From NCBI GenBank assembly GCA_951799425.1, contig OX637394.1:10472501-10536500 (forward strand): DNA of 64,000 bases, given 5' to 3'. The DNA comes from Ilex aquifolium. Lineage: Eukaryota; Streptophyta; Magnoliopsida; Aquifoliales; Aquifoliaceae. This document shows positions 51,101 to 61,150 of this stretch, piece after piece (position 1 is the stretch's first letter; the number at the start of each line of letters is the position of its first letter). The notes under the pieces are model-generated. The model saw only the letters and a list, made by a program, of their open reading frames with translations, was not told where the DNA came from and searched no databases. Made by a program: the position numbers and the translations under genes.

Positions 51101-54100
51101 CGAACATAAACCTGCAAAGGAAGAGAGACTGGTAACTCTGTACTAACAGGGATGAGTGGCGCTGGAGGAGGAGAGACTGATGACTCTGTAGTGATAGTGA
51201 CCAATGACTCTGGCTCTTGTGATAATGGAACATCAAAGAGAGTATCATCAACTGGAGGGGAAGACACATGACCGGAAGAAAAATAAGGAATATGCTCAAG
51301 AAAGGTAACATCTAGACTATGATACATACGGCGCCTGATAGGATCATAACATCGATACCCCTTAGACTGATGACCAATAGCCCACAAAGATACAACGAAT
51401 CGCTTTATCATCAAGCTTATGACGAGTAGGAGACCGATCCTGAACAAAACATGTGCAGCCAAAAACACGAGGGGAAGACACAGGACTGGAAGAAAAATAA
51501 GGAATATGCTCAAGAAAGGTAACATCTAGACTATGATACATACGGCGCCTGATAGGATCATAACACCGATACCCCTTAGACTGATGACCAATAGCCCACA
51601 AAGATACAACGAATCGCTTTATCATCAAGCTTATGACGAGTAGGAGACCAATCCTGAACAAAACATGTGCAGCCAAAAACACGAGGGGAAACCGGAAAAA
51701 GTGTCCGCTTAGGGAATAAGACCTGTAAGGGAGCCCTATGCTGAAGAACACGACTCGGTGTACGATTACACAAAAAGGTAGAAGTCAAAACAGCAAAATG
51801 CCAATAAGATTTTGGTACCCCCATTACCTCTAAGCATACAATGTACCATCCCTATCAGACTCCTATTTTTCCTTTCAGTAACTCCATTTTGCTCAGGAGT
51901 ATATGGACAAGTGAGCTGCTGAAGGATACCCTGAGAAGAAAGGTGAGACACTAAGGCATCAGACACATATTCTTTAGCATTATTCGAACGAAGAGCACGA
52001 ACAATGACATCGAATTGTGTCTTAATCATCTGGAGAAATTGAGTGATGGCAGGGAGTACATCAGACTTCCTATGCAAAAGGTAGACCCAAGTACAACGGG
52101 TATGGTCATCTATAAATGTCACATAGTATCGAGTACCTGACAGAGCAGTAATAGGAGAGGGTCCCCAAATATCAGAGTGTATTAGGTCAAATGGTTTGGG
52201 TGACTGGTGCATGCGAGGAATGTAACTGGTCCGAACATGTTTTGATAGGGAACATATAACACAGTCAAGTTTACCACTAACACAAGCTTTGCTCAAAGCA
52301 GGAAATAACATACATAAATATTTAAAATTTGTATGCCCAAAACGGTCATGCCACAACTGAATAGTTTGTGATGAAAAATTATAAGGACAAGTACTACGTA
52401 AAATACTAGCATGTAAGCTAGGAACAGAAAAAAACAAAGCAGGTGATGGAGGTGGAGGTGGAGAAACTGGTGAAACCGGAGGTGGATCGCCTAGATAATA
52501 CAATCCATCTCTCTGATGTCCCCTGATAATAATCCTCCTGGAACTCAGGTCCTGCAAATAACTCGAATCAGATAAGAACATAACCGCACAGTGAAAATCT
52601 CTGGCTAACTGATGTACAGATAATAGATTCATGGCCAGCTTTGACGTATGAAACACCGAACGTAATGTAAAGCCATCTGAAAGGCGGACTGTACCCCTAC
52701 TAACAATAGGGGCATGTGTACCATCTGTTAACTGAACTTGAGTATGTAACTGCTCGTCAAAAGAGGTGAAATGATGGACCTCACCTGTCATATGATCATT
52801 AGCACCGGAGTCCGGCATCCAAAGGGGAGACGGACTGGCGCAAGTATGAAATGCACGAGGTATACCTGTAGTAGTCGCAGCAGTAGTAGTCGAACCTTGA
52901 GAAATTAAGGCTGACATAAGTATATCCAAGCGAGAAGTGATAGCATCCATATCACTCTGCCAAGGAGGAGCAGTAGTAGTAGCAGGAGCAATGACTGTAG
53001 GTGGTGGTGCCTCAACAATGGTAGCAGTACGGCTGCGAGGAGGCGGCTTAAGCTCCGGATGGAGCTTCCAACAGGTAGTCCTGAGATGTCCTAATCGGCC
53101 ACAATAATCACACTGACGAGAATCCTCATGTCTACGCTGATGAGGGGTACCCTGACGGTGCTGGGCCGAGTGCTGTCGATCCCTATACCCTGTGGAAGTA
53201 CTAGCAAATGTCTCAACAGTAGGGGTCTCAACTCTCTCAGTAGTAGTCATATCATCAATAATACTAGGGCACCCGTGACAGAAAAATAACTCTAAGATAA
53301 ATAGAGGGACAAAATAAGGGAGAATAATATACCTCCAGTCAAACAGTAGCGACAGATAAAGAAAGTCCAGAAAGCTCCCAAATAATCAAGGTCACGGTGC
53401 CCAGAAATCCAATAAAGAAATCCAATAAAAATAAATAAGTGATCTACTGCATCAAAAGTAGATCACCAGATAAGAGGATCCGCTCCCTTCTAAAATAGTC
53501 CTAGATACTGCAACCTGGCAGCACTGTGACGAAGAGTGCGAATGATCAAACTACAACGAAAAACGCGACTCGACAGCCGACTGATGAGTGGACTGGGCAG
53601 TGACCCAATAGTAGGCTAGTCTTGGGGTGGTTTTGTCGCTTGGTAGTGGGTGGCTGGTTCTGGTTCAGGTTCAATTGGGCCGTGGGCAGAACGAGGATAT
53701 AAAGAGTCTAAGCTAATGGAGTTATTTTGTCGCTGGCCATTGGCTTTTGGGTGTGTTAGAGTATTGATTTAAGGGATTGAGGTTGCTGGGTTTTGTTTTG
53801 CTTTGCTTTGGCTGTCAGTGGTTTGGGCAGTCGGTGCTGCTGGGTTTGATAAGTGTTGTCAGGTGCTACTTGGGTTTGCTTGTGTCGGTGGGTTTTAGGC
53901 AGTGGGGTAAGGAGTTAACTTTCTGGTTTTTGGTTTTGTTGGTGATGTCGGTTTTCGGTGGGTAGTGGGTTTGATTTGCTGGGGCAGTGGACTGGTTTGG
54001 CAGTCGGTGTGGCTGGGGTGTACTTGGGTTTGTTGGTGATGTCGGTTTTCGGTGGGCAGTGGGTTTGATTTGCTGGGGCAGTGGACTGGTTTGGCAGTCG

Positions 54101-57100
54101 GTCTGTGTGCTGGAGGCGGCTTGCTGGTTTGAGTTGTTTTGTAGGTGGAGGCTGTTGGTCGGTTGGGTGGTTTGGGTTTACTGGTTTTGTTACTTACTGC
54201 AGGCTGTGGGTTTGTTGTTGCAGGCTGTGGGTTTGTCGATGTTGAAGGTGATGGTGGCTGTGTTGATGTCAGGCTGTGGGTGACTGCTGGTTTGTCGATG
54301 CTGAAAGTGATGGTGGCTGTGTTGATGTTTGGCGGAGGCTAGCGTTAGGGTAGGGTTAGGGTTAGGGTTAGGGTTAGGGTTAGGGTTGATGGCTCTGATA
54401 CCAACTTGAGATATGTAAAAGGGATACAAATTAAGTGTAGAGCCCCCGTATATATAGTCAAACAATAAAGATACAATAAGGATAAAAATGTAAAACGAAG
54501 GTAAAAAAGGAAAACCCTAATAGACTAGGCTATAACTCCAACAGATAGAATAACTTGAACATGACGGTACATTTAGGTCATATTACGGTGTTGCATAATG
54601 ATATTCGCCAATTCGACGACGATGAATTTGACGACTCGGGGTTCACTCCGAGATGTCTCAAATTACTCGGCCTAGTCGCATGATACTTACGGTCTATATG
54701 GAAAGTGAAATGGTATTGGAATGAAAAGTGCCAAGTTAGATACAACTTGACCAAGTTGTATTGAAAGGCAGATCGGGAAGAAGTTCCTTTCAACCATGGT
54801 TTGGTTATATGAGAATTCAAGAGTATTTTAGGATCAATCTTTTCTATTAGTTTAGTTAGGAAGAATAGTTTTCCTAGCTTCTTTTTGGGTCATACCTTTA
54901 GGAAGTTTCATAGGGGTATTTTTGTTGGATTCCCATCATAATTTAAGGGTGGTCATATTTTATTTTTTTCGTGTATTTTGTATTTTGCCTTTGTTTTGAA
55001 TCCCCTTGGGACATATCTCGTCATCCATAATATATTTATTTTTATCCTCTATCCTTCTGATTATTGTTCTCAATACTATTTGTCGTTTATAAAAAAATAA
55101 ATATTTTGGAATTTAATGTTATTTTTTGATTTAGCTCCCCAAATAGTTGGGACATGTTTTTCACCTTGTCTGGATGGTTTTAGGATATTTGTGGACCATG
55201 TCATTACAAATTTGAATTTGACGTTTCAATACTTTGTTTCAATTTAAATTTCTTGTTGACAAGCTTTTTGGATAGAGTTGAGATACATGCCTTAAATGGT
55301 TTTTCCATCTGGGAATTTGAGGCATACATTCTCTAAAATCTGAGATTGTAAAGCTGTAATATGCCTCAGTCAATGTCCATCATGAATAGTATGCATTTCT
55401 TCTCAGCCTTGAGCTGAATATGGTATGCTTAGTTATAACGAACCTGGGCCAGATGGGAATCTAATGTGATGTACATTATTTTTATGTGGATACCGTTTTA
55501 AGTTCCAAAGAAAGCTAGCAGCTGGTGCTTACATGGATGGCATCCAGCTTTCTTCGCAATTTTGCTGTTACAGGAGTTTCAGGAATTTAGTTTGGGGTAT
55601 CTCGGGTGATCTAGTAACGTTGTTACTTGGTCTAGATATGGTATCATGGAATTTAGAAATGGTAATATGTAAATCTTCAGTGCAGATCGTGAATAATTAG
55701 AGAAAGATTTTCTCCCCAATAGCAAATCAACCGCATTAAATTGTGTACTGTTTTGGGTTTAGACGAAATTTTTTTTAGATGGTGGCAAGGATTAAAATTT
55801 CGTTTCGAAATGGTCGAAACGTTTGAGACATTTTCATTTTTAAGGAGATCGAAACGAATCAGTGATAGAATCAAAATTTTAATACTTCGAGGTGTTTCAT
55901 AATATTTAAAGGTATATTGTAAAGTTTTAATGCATTTACACAATTGTTTTAAAATGTTTCAAGGTATTTCAAGATACTTTGGTATATTTTAACTAATATT
56001 TTGGAAAAATCATTCTTAATTTTTTTCATTTTGTTTCCGAAACGGGTCGAAACGTTTCTGAAATATTTTCGTTTCTTAGATGACCGAAACAATGTATCGA
56101 AACGAAATTTTAATCCTTGGATGGTGGTCATTTTTTAGTTATTTTAGAGAATCTTTGAATGGGAGAATCTCCCTTGAATTTTAGGAAACCATTTTTTTTT
56201 TGTAATTCTGCACAAATAGGATTTATCACTTTTAGTGGGATTCTATGCTTTGCCAGGATCATGGGCTTTGAGATATTTCTTAGGTTAGTATTCCAGCCCG
56301 CAGCTGTTTCATAATTCAGTTTCTTTGCCATCTTATTCCTCTCGAATCATTCCCTTCGGAACATCTGAAATATCTTAGGATAGTACCTTATTCTATGCTT
56401 TCATAATTGTAAAGTAATTGTTTCCATTTCTTCTCCCAAAAGGAGGAAAGAAGAAAGCCTTCTAGGCCATCTATTTTGCATGTTCTTTCTTCTCAAAGGT
56501 TTATTATTAAACTTAGGTCCTCTGCATTAATTATTATTACTCTTCCATTTTCAGGAATACCTGGATGTGCTAAATCTGCGCTTTGTAAGGAGATATTAAG
56601 TTCCCCAGGAGGACTTGGGGATGATCGTCCAGTTCATAGTTTGATGGGTGATCTTATCAAAGGTATGAGTATAATCTGTCTGAATTTTTTTGTTATGATG
56701 GTCAAATCTCCATCATTCTATCTTTCTGCATATTATTTTGTGAAGATGAACTTGCCATTCAATTAACACTTGAAATTATGGTTTAAATAGCAATATCTAT
56801 ATAATAAAACACATAGCAACTTGAATTTTTATCCCTTCCATATTTTTCAAAAACATCACATCACTCATTTCTATCACATGTTCAATTATTTAATATTTGA
56901 TTTATTTGTAGTTTAACATAATTTTTATTTCAAACATTATCCATATACGATAATATACACGTTGAAAAAATTTAATATAGTGGGATCAATTTTTTGGGTG
57001 CTCGAACTTTATGTTCTATCGTGCCTTCAGACACAGGTTATGATTAGTTTCTTATATTTTTTTTTTTTGATGTATCTGCGTTAAGGTGGCATTCAAATTA

Positions 57101-58001
57101 ATGGTCAACATCTTTGAATTCAAGAGACTAATTGGTACAAATAATTTCATAGCAAACTAGTCATTACTGATCTAGTATGTTCTAGTTCATTATAATGATT
57201 TTATCTGCAATTTTTCATCTCTAGGAGAGAATCAAAATAAGTTGAAACTGGTCAAAAGGACTTTTTTTTTTCGCGGTGCCCGGGGAAAGGGGGGGTTAGT
57301 GATGTAGGCAACATAAAGAATGTGAAATAAATGTATGTTGAGGAAAACAAGACACGTGCTTTTTCTTTTGAAGGTTATGGGGCTGAAACTACAAATTTTT
57401 GTCGTAATACTGGAAATTAATGAAGGTCACATGGTCCTGATGAAACGAAGCCGCAGGGATTTGATATGCCAAAGATAACTTAAAGAATAATGCTGACATG
57501 TTCAAGATTCCCTGTAACATGGTGGGTATTTAGGCTTAATGTGTAATAGTAACTGAAAACAATTGCTTCTTGATTTTGGACACAATGCAAGGGGAATGGT
57601 TTACTAAATCCTGTTTCAGAGGCTTTTGAATAATATATAGTGTAGGTGGGCACCCTTTCACTATCAATGTGCTCAGGGTGTGAAATACATGTAGAAAGAA
57701 CTTGATTACAATTTAAGTTAATTTCAACTAAGAATCTTAACCTTGGAAAACATGTGATCTCAGCTTGGTTCGTTGTCAAGGCAACCATTGACTGTGGGTT
57801 GTGAAGATATTGAGCTGCTTGATTGATTATCTCCTTTTTTAAGAGGCTGTGTTTTTTCATTAAATGTAGTCCTAGGTTCATTTTTGCTTATTCTCATCAA
57901 CAGGAAAATATTGGCAGAAGGTTGCTGATGAACGAAGGAGAAAACCATATTCTATTATGCTTGCCGACAAGAATGCACCAAATGAAGAAGTCTGGAGACA
58001 G
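26999..58001 (+). CDS. RLG1: tRNA ligase (RNL), 19 exons in window, 3' end beyond window
   Basis: The enzyme seals tRNA halves after intron removal and joins XBP1-type mRNA halves. Exons: 26999-27187, 28692-29129, 31460-31510, 31618-31700, 32708-32807, 35224-35302, 36059-36182, 36862-36968, 37939-38067, 39663-39727, 39861-40025, 40895-41055, 41201-41232, 41939-42114, 46757-46836, 47392-47457, 47588-47877, 56555-56662 and 57904-58001. All join in phase to 847 residues. The ligase domain holds the nucleotidyl-lysine motif KHSG (Lys230) and conserved blocks such as SMELVTAVLGDHGQRP and EICAANRSDEKQ. The kinase P-loop GIPGCAKS is at residues 779-786. Known plant RNL is about 1100 residues, so the rest of the kinase and the 2H phosphodiesterase domain should follow after 64000. 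The start may be 26999 or 27173. All introns are GT-AG except intron 8 (GC-AG). No exon carries a stop. Confidence 0.93.
27250..27790. repeat. Three diverged tandem units of about 210 bp in intron 1 of tRNA ligase
   Basis: Units start near 27250, 27465 and 27675. Each carries TTATTATTAA.ACAG.A, then ATGTA(T)AACAATTTGG.GGA.A, CCTCAA and GAATACAAT. The first two continue to GACAATC.GACAAAGAC.CCCT and ..TTCCAGC.GCG. The third is cut off at about 27790. Divergence is considerable, so the array is old. Origin unknown. Confidence 0.65.
29854..29934 (+). other. Candidate 27-codon cassette exon between tRNA ligase exons 2 and 3
   Basis: An AG acceptor (29852-29853) and a GTGTAA donor (from 29935) flank 81 bases that are open in the phase of the gene (VRETWLTLLKAKVLEEKATQ and seven more residues). 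As I recall, plant RNL runs directly from exon 2 (…NEKSDQE) to exon 3 (IRTRMIEMV…), so this is not part of the conserved protein. It may be chance, or a species-specific alternative exon. Confidence 0.25.
29935..31459. other. Intron 2 remainder of tRNA ligase
   Basis: About 1.5 kb without protein-coding similarity. The part from about 29950 to 30720 looks compositionally like a leader plus short frames (CT-rich, then G-rich with GATGG words) and may be an unrecognised insertion, but no ends or target duplication could be read. Confidence 0.4.
33558..33573. repeat. Poly-G tract of 16 bases
   Basis: A homopolymer G run in intron 5 of the tRNA ligase gene, directly after CTGCCC. Length uncertain for the usual homopolymer reasons. 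Confidence 0.75.
33720..34764. mobile_element. hAT-like non-autonomous DNA element in tRNA ligase intron 5
   Basis: The right end, read on the minus strand, is CAGGGGCAGAGCCAGACTTC, a terminus of a kind common in plant hAT elements, followed by GTGGGGGCA. The left end begins GCCCCCAGTGCAATTTT, echoing that subterminal text. The flanks carry GAAAGCT at 33713-33719 and 34765-34771, a duplication of 7 bases (8 with one mismatch), close to the 8 bp expected. The left terminus lacks the outermost bases seen on the right, so it may be trimmed. The 1.0-kb interior is AT-rich and non-coding. Confidence 0.5.
36969..36983 (+). promoter_or_regulatory. Alternative donor segment after tRNA ligase exon 8
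   Basis: The conserved protein (…DISIPG|SKDH…) requires exon 8 to end at 36968. The next bases there are GC rather than GT (CCAG|GCAGGC), a GC-AG intron. Fifteen bases on, a GTGAAA donor (from 36984) keeps the frame and would insert five residues. Which donor is used cannot be told from DNA. Confidence 0.6.
39154..39629. repeat. 235-bp tandem duplication in tRNA ligase intron 9
   Basis: Copies start at 39154 and 39389 with TATCCATACTCTCTTTTCCC. They are almost identical, with an extra CCCT in a pyrimidine run and a handful of substitutions, so the event is fairly recent. The second copy ends shortly before exon 10 (39663) and thus supplies most of the sequence around its acceptor region. Confidence 0.92.
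40238..40573 (+). mobile_element. LTR with primer-binding site, remnant of an LTR retrotransposon, intron 11
   Basis: A block of about 320 bp beginning TGACGGGGATCGTG contains a TATA-like CTATATAAAGG near 40373 and a CT-rich transcribed part. It ends near CATCA and is followed by TTGGTATCAGAGC (about 40559-40571), complementary to the 3' end of initiator tRNA-Met. This order is that of a 5' LTR plus primer-binding site. No internal coding region or second LTR follows, so only a stub of the element remains. The exact left border is uncertain. Confidence 0.65.
42398..42490. repeat. Perfect 26-bp inverted repeat with 41-base loop in intron 14
   Basis: Bases 42398-42423 (beginning AAGATGCATTTCTCAATGAT) are the exact reverse complement of 42465-42490. 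The transcript would form a stable hairpin with a 26-bp perfect stem. It lies about 280 bp after exon 14 and just left of the pararetrovirus-like fossil. Confidence 0.9.
42660..46170 (+). mobile_element. Endogenous caulimovirid (Florendovirus-like) fossil in intron 14 of tRNA ligase
   Basis: Reading in + from about 42800, the text matches a pararetrovirus reverse transcriptase (KFDLKSGFCQIQ, HYEWNVMPFGLKNAPSEF), then RNase H (to about 44010), then the variable downstream coding region. It ends in a leader-like stretch at about 45990-46150. The RT motifs are of the caulimovirid type and, from memory, closest to the Florendovirus group widespread in seed plants. It is incomplete, since the 5' coding part is missing, and it is broken by numerous changes (roughly ten or more). 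It appears old. Borders are approximate because no terminal repeats are expected for this family and none were seen. Confidence 0.8.
44111..44756. repeat. 323-bp tandem duplication within the pararetrovirus fossil
   Basis: Copies 44111-44433 and 44434-44756 each begin TTGCCCTGCCAAGTCTAAGT (second copy likewise). They differ at only a few positions that I could see. The duplication is therefore much younger than the surrounding fossil, or has been kept alike by unequal exchange. Confidence 0.92.
47878..49086. other. Intron 17 of tRNA ligase, left of the copia insertion
   Basis: About 1.2 kb with no recognised gene or element. Short frames near 47979-48211 were read on both strands and not recognised. 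Confidence 0.45.
49092..49231 (-). repeat. 3' LTR of the intron 17 copia element
   Basis: On the minus strand it starts TGTTGGAGTTATAGCC and ends CATATCTCAAGT. It matches the other LTR over its full 140 bases apart from two visible substitutions. Confidence 0.95.
53936..54329. repeat. GT-rich minisatellites in the leader of the copia element
   Basis: One unit of about 80 bases occurs twice with a 94-base period (GGTGATGTCGGTTTTCGGTG at 53941 and 54035). A second unit occurs twice with a 60-base period (GTTTGTCGATG.TGAA.GTGA near 54230 and 54290). The surrounding 0.7 kb is GT-rich on the + strand (CA-rich in element orientation), rich in TTGCTGGG-like words, and shows no gag similarity. Confidence 0.8.
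54345..54385. repeat. Telomere-like TTAGGG repeat beside the copia primer-binding site
   Basis: Six TTAGGG units and one TAGGG unit in a row lie inside the retroelement leader, a few bases from its primer-binding site. The unit is the six-base form, not TTTAGGG, the common plant telomere unit. Confidence 0.92.
54404..54543 (-). repeat. 5' LTR of the intron 17 copia element
   Basis: Same start and end as its partner. It is followed on the minus strand by the tRNA-Met primer-binding site. The LTR ends in AAGT rather than the usual CA. Confidence 0.95.
54549..55777. other. Intron 17 of tRNA ligase, right of the copia insertion
   Basis: AT-rich sequence with no recognised coding content or terminal repeats between the copia target duplication and the next MITE. 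Confidence 0.45.
55786..56119. mobile_element. hAT-type MITE with 8-bp target duplication in intron 17
   Basis: The 334-bp element has perfect terminal inverted repeats of 23 bases beginning CAAGGATTAAAATTTCG at both ends. The flanks carry an 8-bp direct repeat, GATGGTGG, at 55778-55785 and 56120-56127. The subterminal parts are full of CGAAAC words in both directions. Inverted ends starting CARGG with an 8-bp duplication indicate the hAT superfamily. There is no coding capacity. A decayed relative lies in the hydrolase gene at 19262. Confidence 0.93.
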
Positions 58002-58555
58002 GTCACTTGTTTTTTCTTTCTGCTCTGCCCTACCCCCCTTTATTCTTTATACAAATGGAAACACATGGGCTTTCAGGCATCAGAAGATGTATCTGGCATT
58101 GAAGGCAGCCACTTAGTGTCAGGAAATCCTGAAGCTACCCAGTCCATTCTTCCAATTCCCTCCATTTGTGAGATCAAATATTTAGCTCCTGATAGGGTAG
58201 CAGTGCCCATTATAACTAATAGGTCACCACTGGTCAAATTGGAGGCAAAAAATGGCATTTCTTGGTGTGAATATGGACAATCATGGCCATGTCTATGGGG
58301 GATGTTCTTTTAAAATGGATGAATAATCTAGTTCTTTAACTGCCGCTCTAATATAAGATGAATGTCTACCTAGCAATGCACGTAGACATAGAGAGGGGTA
58401 AATAGGTCATATGCTAACAACAATCCAATGACCTTATTCATTGCAAATTGGTAAGCCATACTAGATTATCAGATTATCAATAGAATAACAAGTACAACAT
58501 GCAAATCAAATAATTTGATCATCCAACCACCTATGATCAGCATATTGTATGTAAG
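58002..58555. other. Start of tRNA ligase intron 19
   Basis: Holds an open frame to 58313 in the phase of the preceding exon after an AG near 58078 (GIEGSHLVSGNPEATQ…). It does not continue the tRNA ligase, whose next residues in known proteins are IEDMCRRTRAS-like. I do not recognise it. The true next exon was not found up to 64000. Confidence 0.5.
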
Positions 58556-61150
58556 GTAAATTATATCGACAGTCTCCAAAGTTTACCAATTGTTGGACTT
58601 TGGTTCTTAAAATTTTAATTTTAGTCAATTTTGTCTTTGAAGTTCCCTCGTTGGACCAATGTAGTCCCCCACACTAACTACCGTCTAAATTATTGACAAA
58701 AAATCATCACATGCATGACACACGTGGTTCAAGGTATCGGCCGAGTCCGATACGATATCGGTACATGTTACACAAAAATCACGAGTCTCACTTGAATCGG
58801 TTACAACTTAGTGAAATCGGCTTGACTCGCAGTAATATCGGTGTAACTCGGACGAGTCATACTAAAATCCAACCGATATGGTAAAATTCTTCCAAAATTG
58901 AAAGACAAAATGCAAAAAAAGACCAAAGTAGAGGAGAAAGAGGGATAAGAAATCAAGTAAAAAATCAAACTCAAATTTTTAGAAGGCAAACCTTAAAATC
59001 GAAGGCATAATTGTCTTTCTTCTTCTTCTTCCATTTGCACAACAAGCAGCACGGATCGCAGCAGAGACCCAACATCATCCTTTGTTTTTTCTTTTCTTCT
59101 TATTCGCAGCAGAGACCCAGCATCATCGATCGCAGATCAATTGCAAAAACCCTAGGCTACTCGACAATGACTACTCGACGCCCTTGACGATCTTTGTTTC
59201 TCTTCGTCTCTGCTGGTCTCTCGTGGCTCGCCTCTCGTCTATCTCTGTCTCTCTCTCTCTCGCATCTGAGAGTCTGAGACGCACGAAGCAACCATCAGAC
59301 CCAAACCGAGTCTTTTAAAGACTCTTTCTATTGGGACTTGATTGTGATTAATTTATTAACTTAAGAATGATTAATTTATTTTACTTAGCTTGGGTAATTT
59401 ATTAACTTAGTGTTGTTAATTTATTAATTTATTGTGGTTAATTTATTTTATTTGTGGATATTAGTTTTTGGGTTCATTTTTTGTCCAAATTTACTTGGAT
59501 TAAATTTACTCTTTAATAAATCATTAAAATATTTAATGTAATGGTTAGATATTCCGATTATTTATTTATTAAATAAAAATGTGAAGTATTTTATTTTAAG
59601 TCAAATACTAAATTATTATCCTTATGGTGGAAATTATCCCAATTTGTATTATCTTAATGACAATAATGATGATTTTGAGCCTCATTGTCATTCAATGTGG
59701 CAATGATTATGAATATGTTCTTAAATGCTTAAATTGAATATTGATAATCATAATTATTTTTGATAACGCCCTTATGTTTCATTTTAATTGTGTTTAATAT
59801 ATTTTTGGATGTATTTGTGGAAATATGATGCATGGATGATGAAGTTTGTATTTTTTAGATTTTTCATGATTTTTTCAAATTTTTTTGAAGCTTCTACCTA
59901 GCGTTTTGAGCGTATCGGCCGATACCGCGACGCCGTGACCGATGTATATTAATACCCTCCGAGTTAATGACCGATATCGCGATTACGAACCATGATGACA
60001 CATGACTGCTATTAATCACAATTTTGTCATTGTACAATTTCTGGAACACTCTTACTCCTCGTTTGAGCAAACATTAGACATTTACCCAAACAAACGAGTT
60101 TTTTCTCTCTTTTCTTCCTTTTCCATCTCTCATACAACACACCTCACAATAGAGCACCCAACACACATTATCTCTGTGGCTCTCTTCCCCAATTCACTCT
60201 CTGTGCACAACACACACTCCTAAAACCCAACACATCTATGTTTTCCTCCTCTCGCGTCCGGAAAACAACAAAAGAGTTACGTCCAAATAAGCACCTAGAA
60301 GATACACACACAAGATGTTTCTCTGTCTACAAGCAATAAAGTCCTGTTGTCAATTAATTAAAACCAATACTACCAACTTCAGTACTTCAACCTAATTCAT
60401 CCTAATTAAAACTCAAATTAAATGATCAAAATTGAAATCAAAACCCAAATCACAACTGAAGTCAAAATTGAAACCACACCTGCTGCCCATGTCAAAATTG
60501 AAACCAAAATATTTGTAGAGAGAGAGGGAGAACGAAAGAGTGGAGAAGTTGAGAGTTGGCTTGCTGCTAAAAAAGTGAGATTACTTTATGGGTGTTCTAT
60601 GGGGATTGTGTTTGGGGTAGAGGCAGGCTTGCGGCAATGGTGGAGGGCAGAAGAGGCACTTGGAGTGTTTCCAATTGTGCGAAGGAGGAATTAACGAGAG
60701 AGAGAACGCCAGGGGTGTTAGAAGGGTGGAGGCAGCGTAGTAGTGGAGATGGTGGTGTGTCGACTGTCTTTGAGATATACACATGTACATATGGTGGGGG
60801 GGTTATCGTTTAGACAGAGGGAAAGAGGAGAGTTATTTTGTTATGTTTTTCTCATAAATATACTATATTTAATATAAATCATTGGACTCTTATGCTTATA
60901 ATTATATAAAGGTAGTAGTATTTCTTTTATATCCTTTAATGATGAAAAAATGACCTAATTATCCTTAATAGCTGTCACATGTTATGCAAGTGATGATTTT
61001 CTGTTATTTATTGAAACGGCCATTTGTGCAAGAGACTACATTGATCTAGTAGTGTGTGAACTTCAAGGATGAAATTGACAAAATTATAACTTTAAGGACC
61101 AAAGTCTAACAAGTGGTAGTCCTCAAGGACTATTGGTGCAATTTACCCTT
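58556..61150. mobile_element. Long-TIR DNA element interrupted by a second element
   Basis: The left end (GGTAAATTATATCGACAGTC) and the right end in reverse (GGGTAAATTGCACCAATAGT) start long inverted repeats of at least 160-200 bases. They share TTAGACTTTGGT..TTAAA and AAAATCATCAC.TGCAT blocks. The interior (60040-60930) is leader-like and non-coding. Removing the inner insertion at 58724-59995 restores the left repeat, which then aligns straight through with the right one. No target duplication could be read at the outer ends, so the superfamily stays open (Mutator-like by its long TIRs). It lies in intron 19 of the tRNA ligase gene. Confidence 0.7.
58724..59995. mobile_element. hAT-like element nested in the left TIR of the element at 58556
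   Basis: The 1272-bp insert begins GTGGTTCAAGGTATCGG and ends, in reverse, TCATGGTTCGTAATCGCG. Both subterminal regions are dense in CGATATCGG and GTATCGGCCGA words. TGACACAC (58716-58723) and TGACACAT (59996-60003) form an 8-bp duplication with one mismatch. The segment at 59000-59330 looks like the 5' leader of a former gene (pyrimidine-rich, repeated GCAGAGACCCA.CATCATC, and CTCTCTCT), suggesting deletion of a transposase. No transposase frame remains. Confidence 0.65.

Larger units (their letters stand above)
49092..54543 (-). mobile_element. Ty1-copia LTR retrotransposon, antisense in intron 17 of tRNA ligase
   Basis: The 5452-bp element has 140-bp LTRs at both ends and a GATAG target duplication (49087-49091 and 54544-54548). 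A primer-binding site, TGGTATCAGAGCC on the minus strand, adjoins the 5' LTR at 54391-54403. A purine tract beside the 3' LTR lies near 49232-49245. Long frames encode, in order, a zinc knuckle (CDYCGRLGHLRTTC, near 53100), aspartic protease, integrase (to about 51770), reverse transcriptase (about 50700-50000) and RNase H (to about 49250). The order protease-integrase-RT is that of Ty1-copia. The LTRs differ at about 2 of 140 bases, so the insertion is young, on the order of a million years or less at usual plant rates, with wide error. It looks broken, with a few breaks, and no gag capsid domain was recognised. Confidence 0.95.

Noticed and set aside
53777-54342. Plus-strand frames of Gly/Leu/Trp-rich composition
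   Set aside because: They arise from the GT-rich minisatellites in the copia leader and run antisense to the element.
54345-54385. Interstitial telomere or chromosome end
   Set aside because: Only about 41 bases long and embedded within the leader of a complete LTR element with its own target duplication.
58077-58313. Open frame in phase after an AG near 58078, possible next tRNA ligase exon
   Set aside because: Its residues do not resemble the expected continuation of the kinase domain and it ends in a stop; more likely intronic text of unknown origin.
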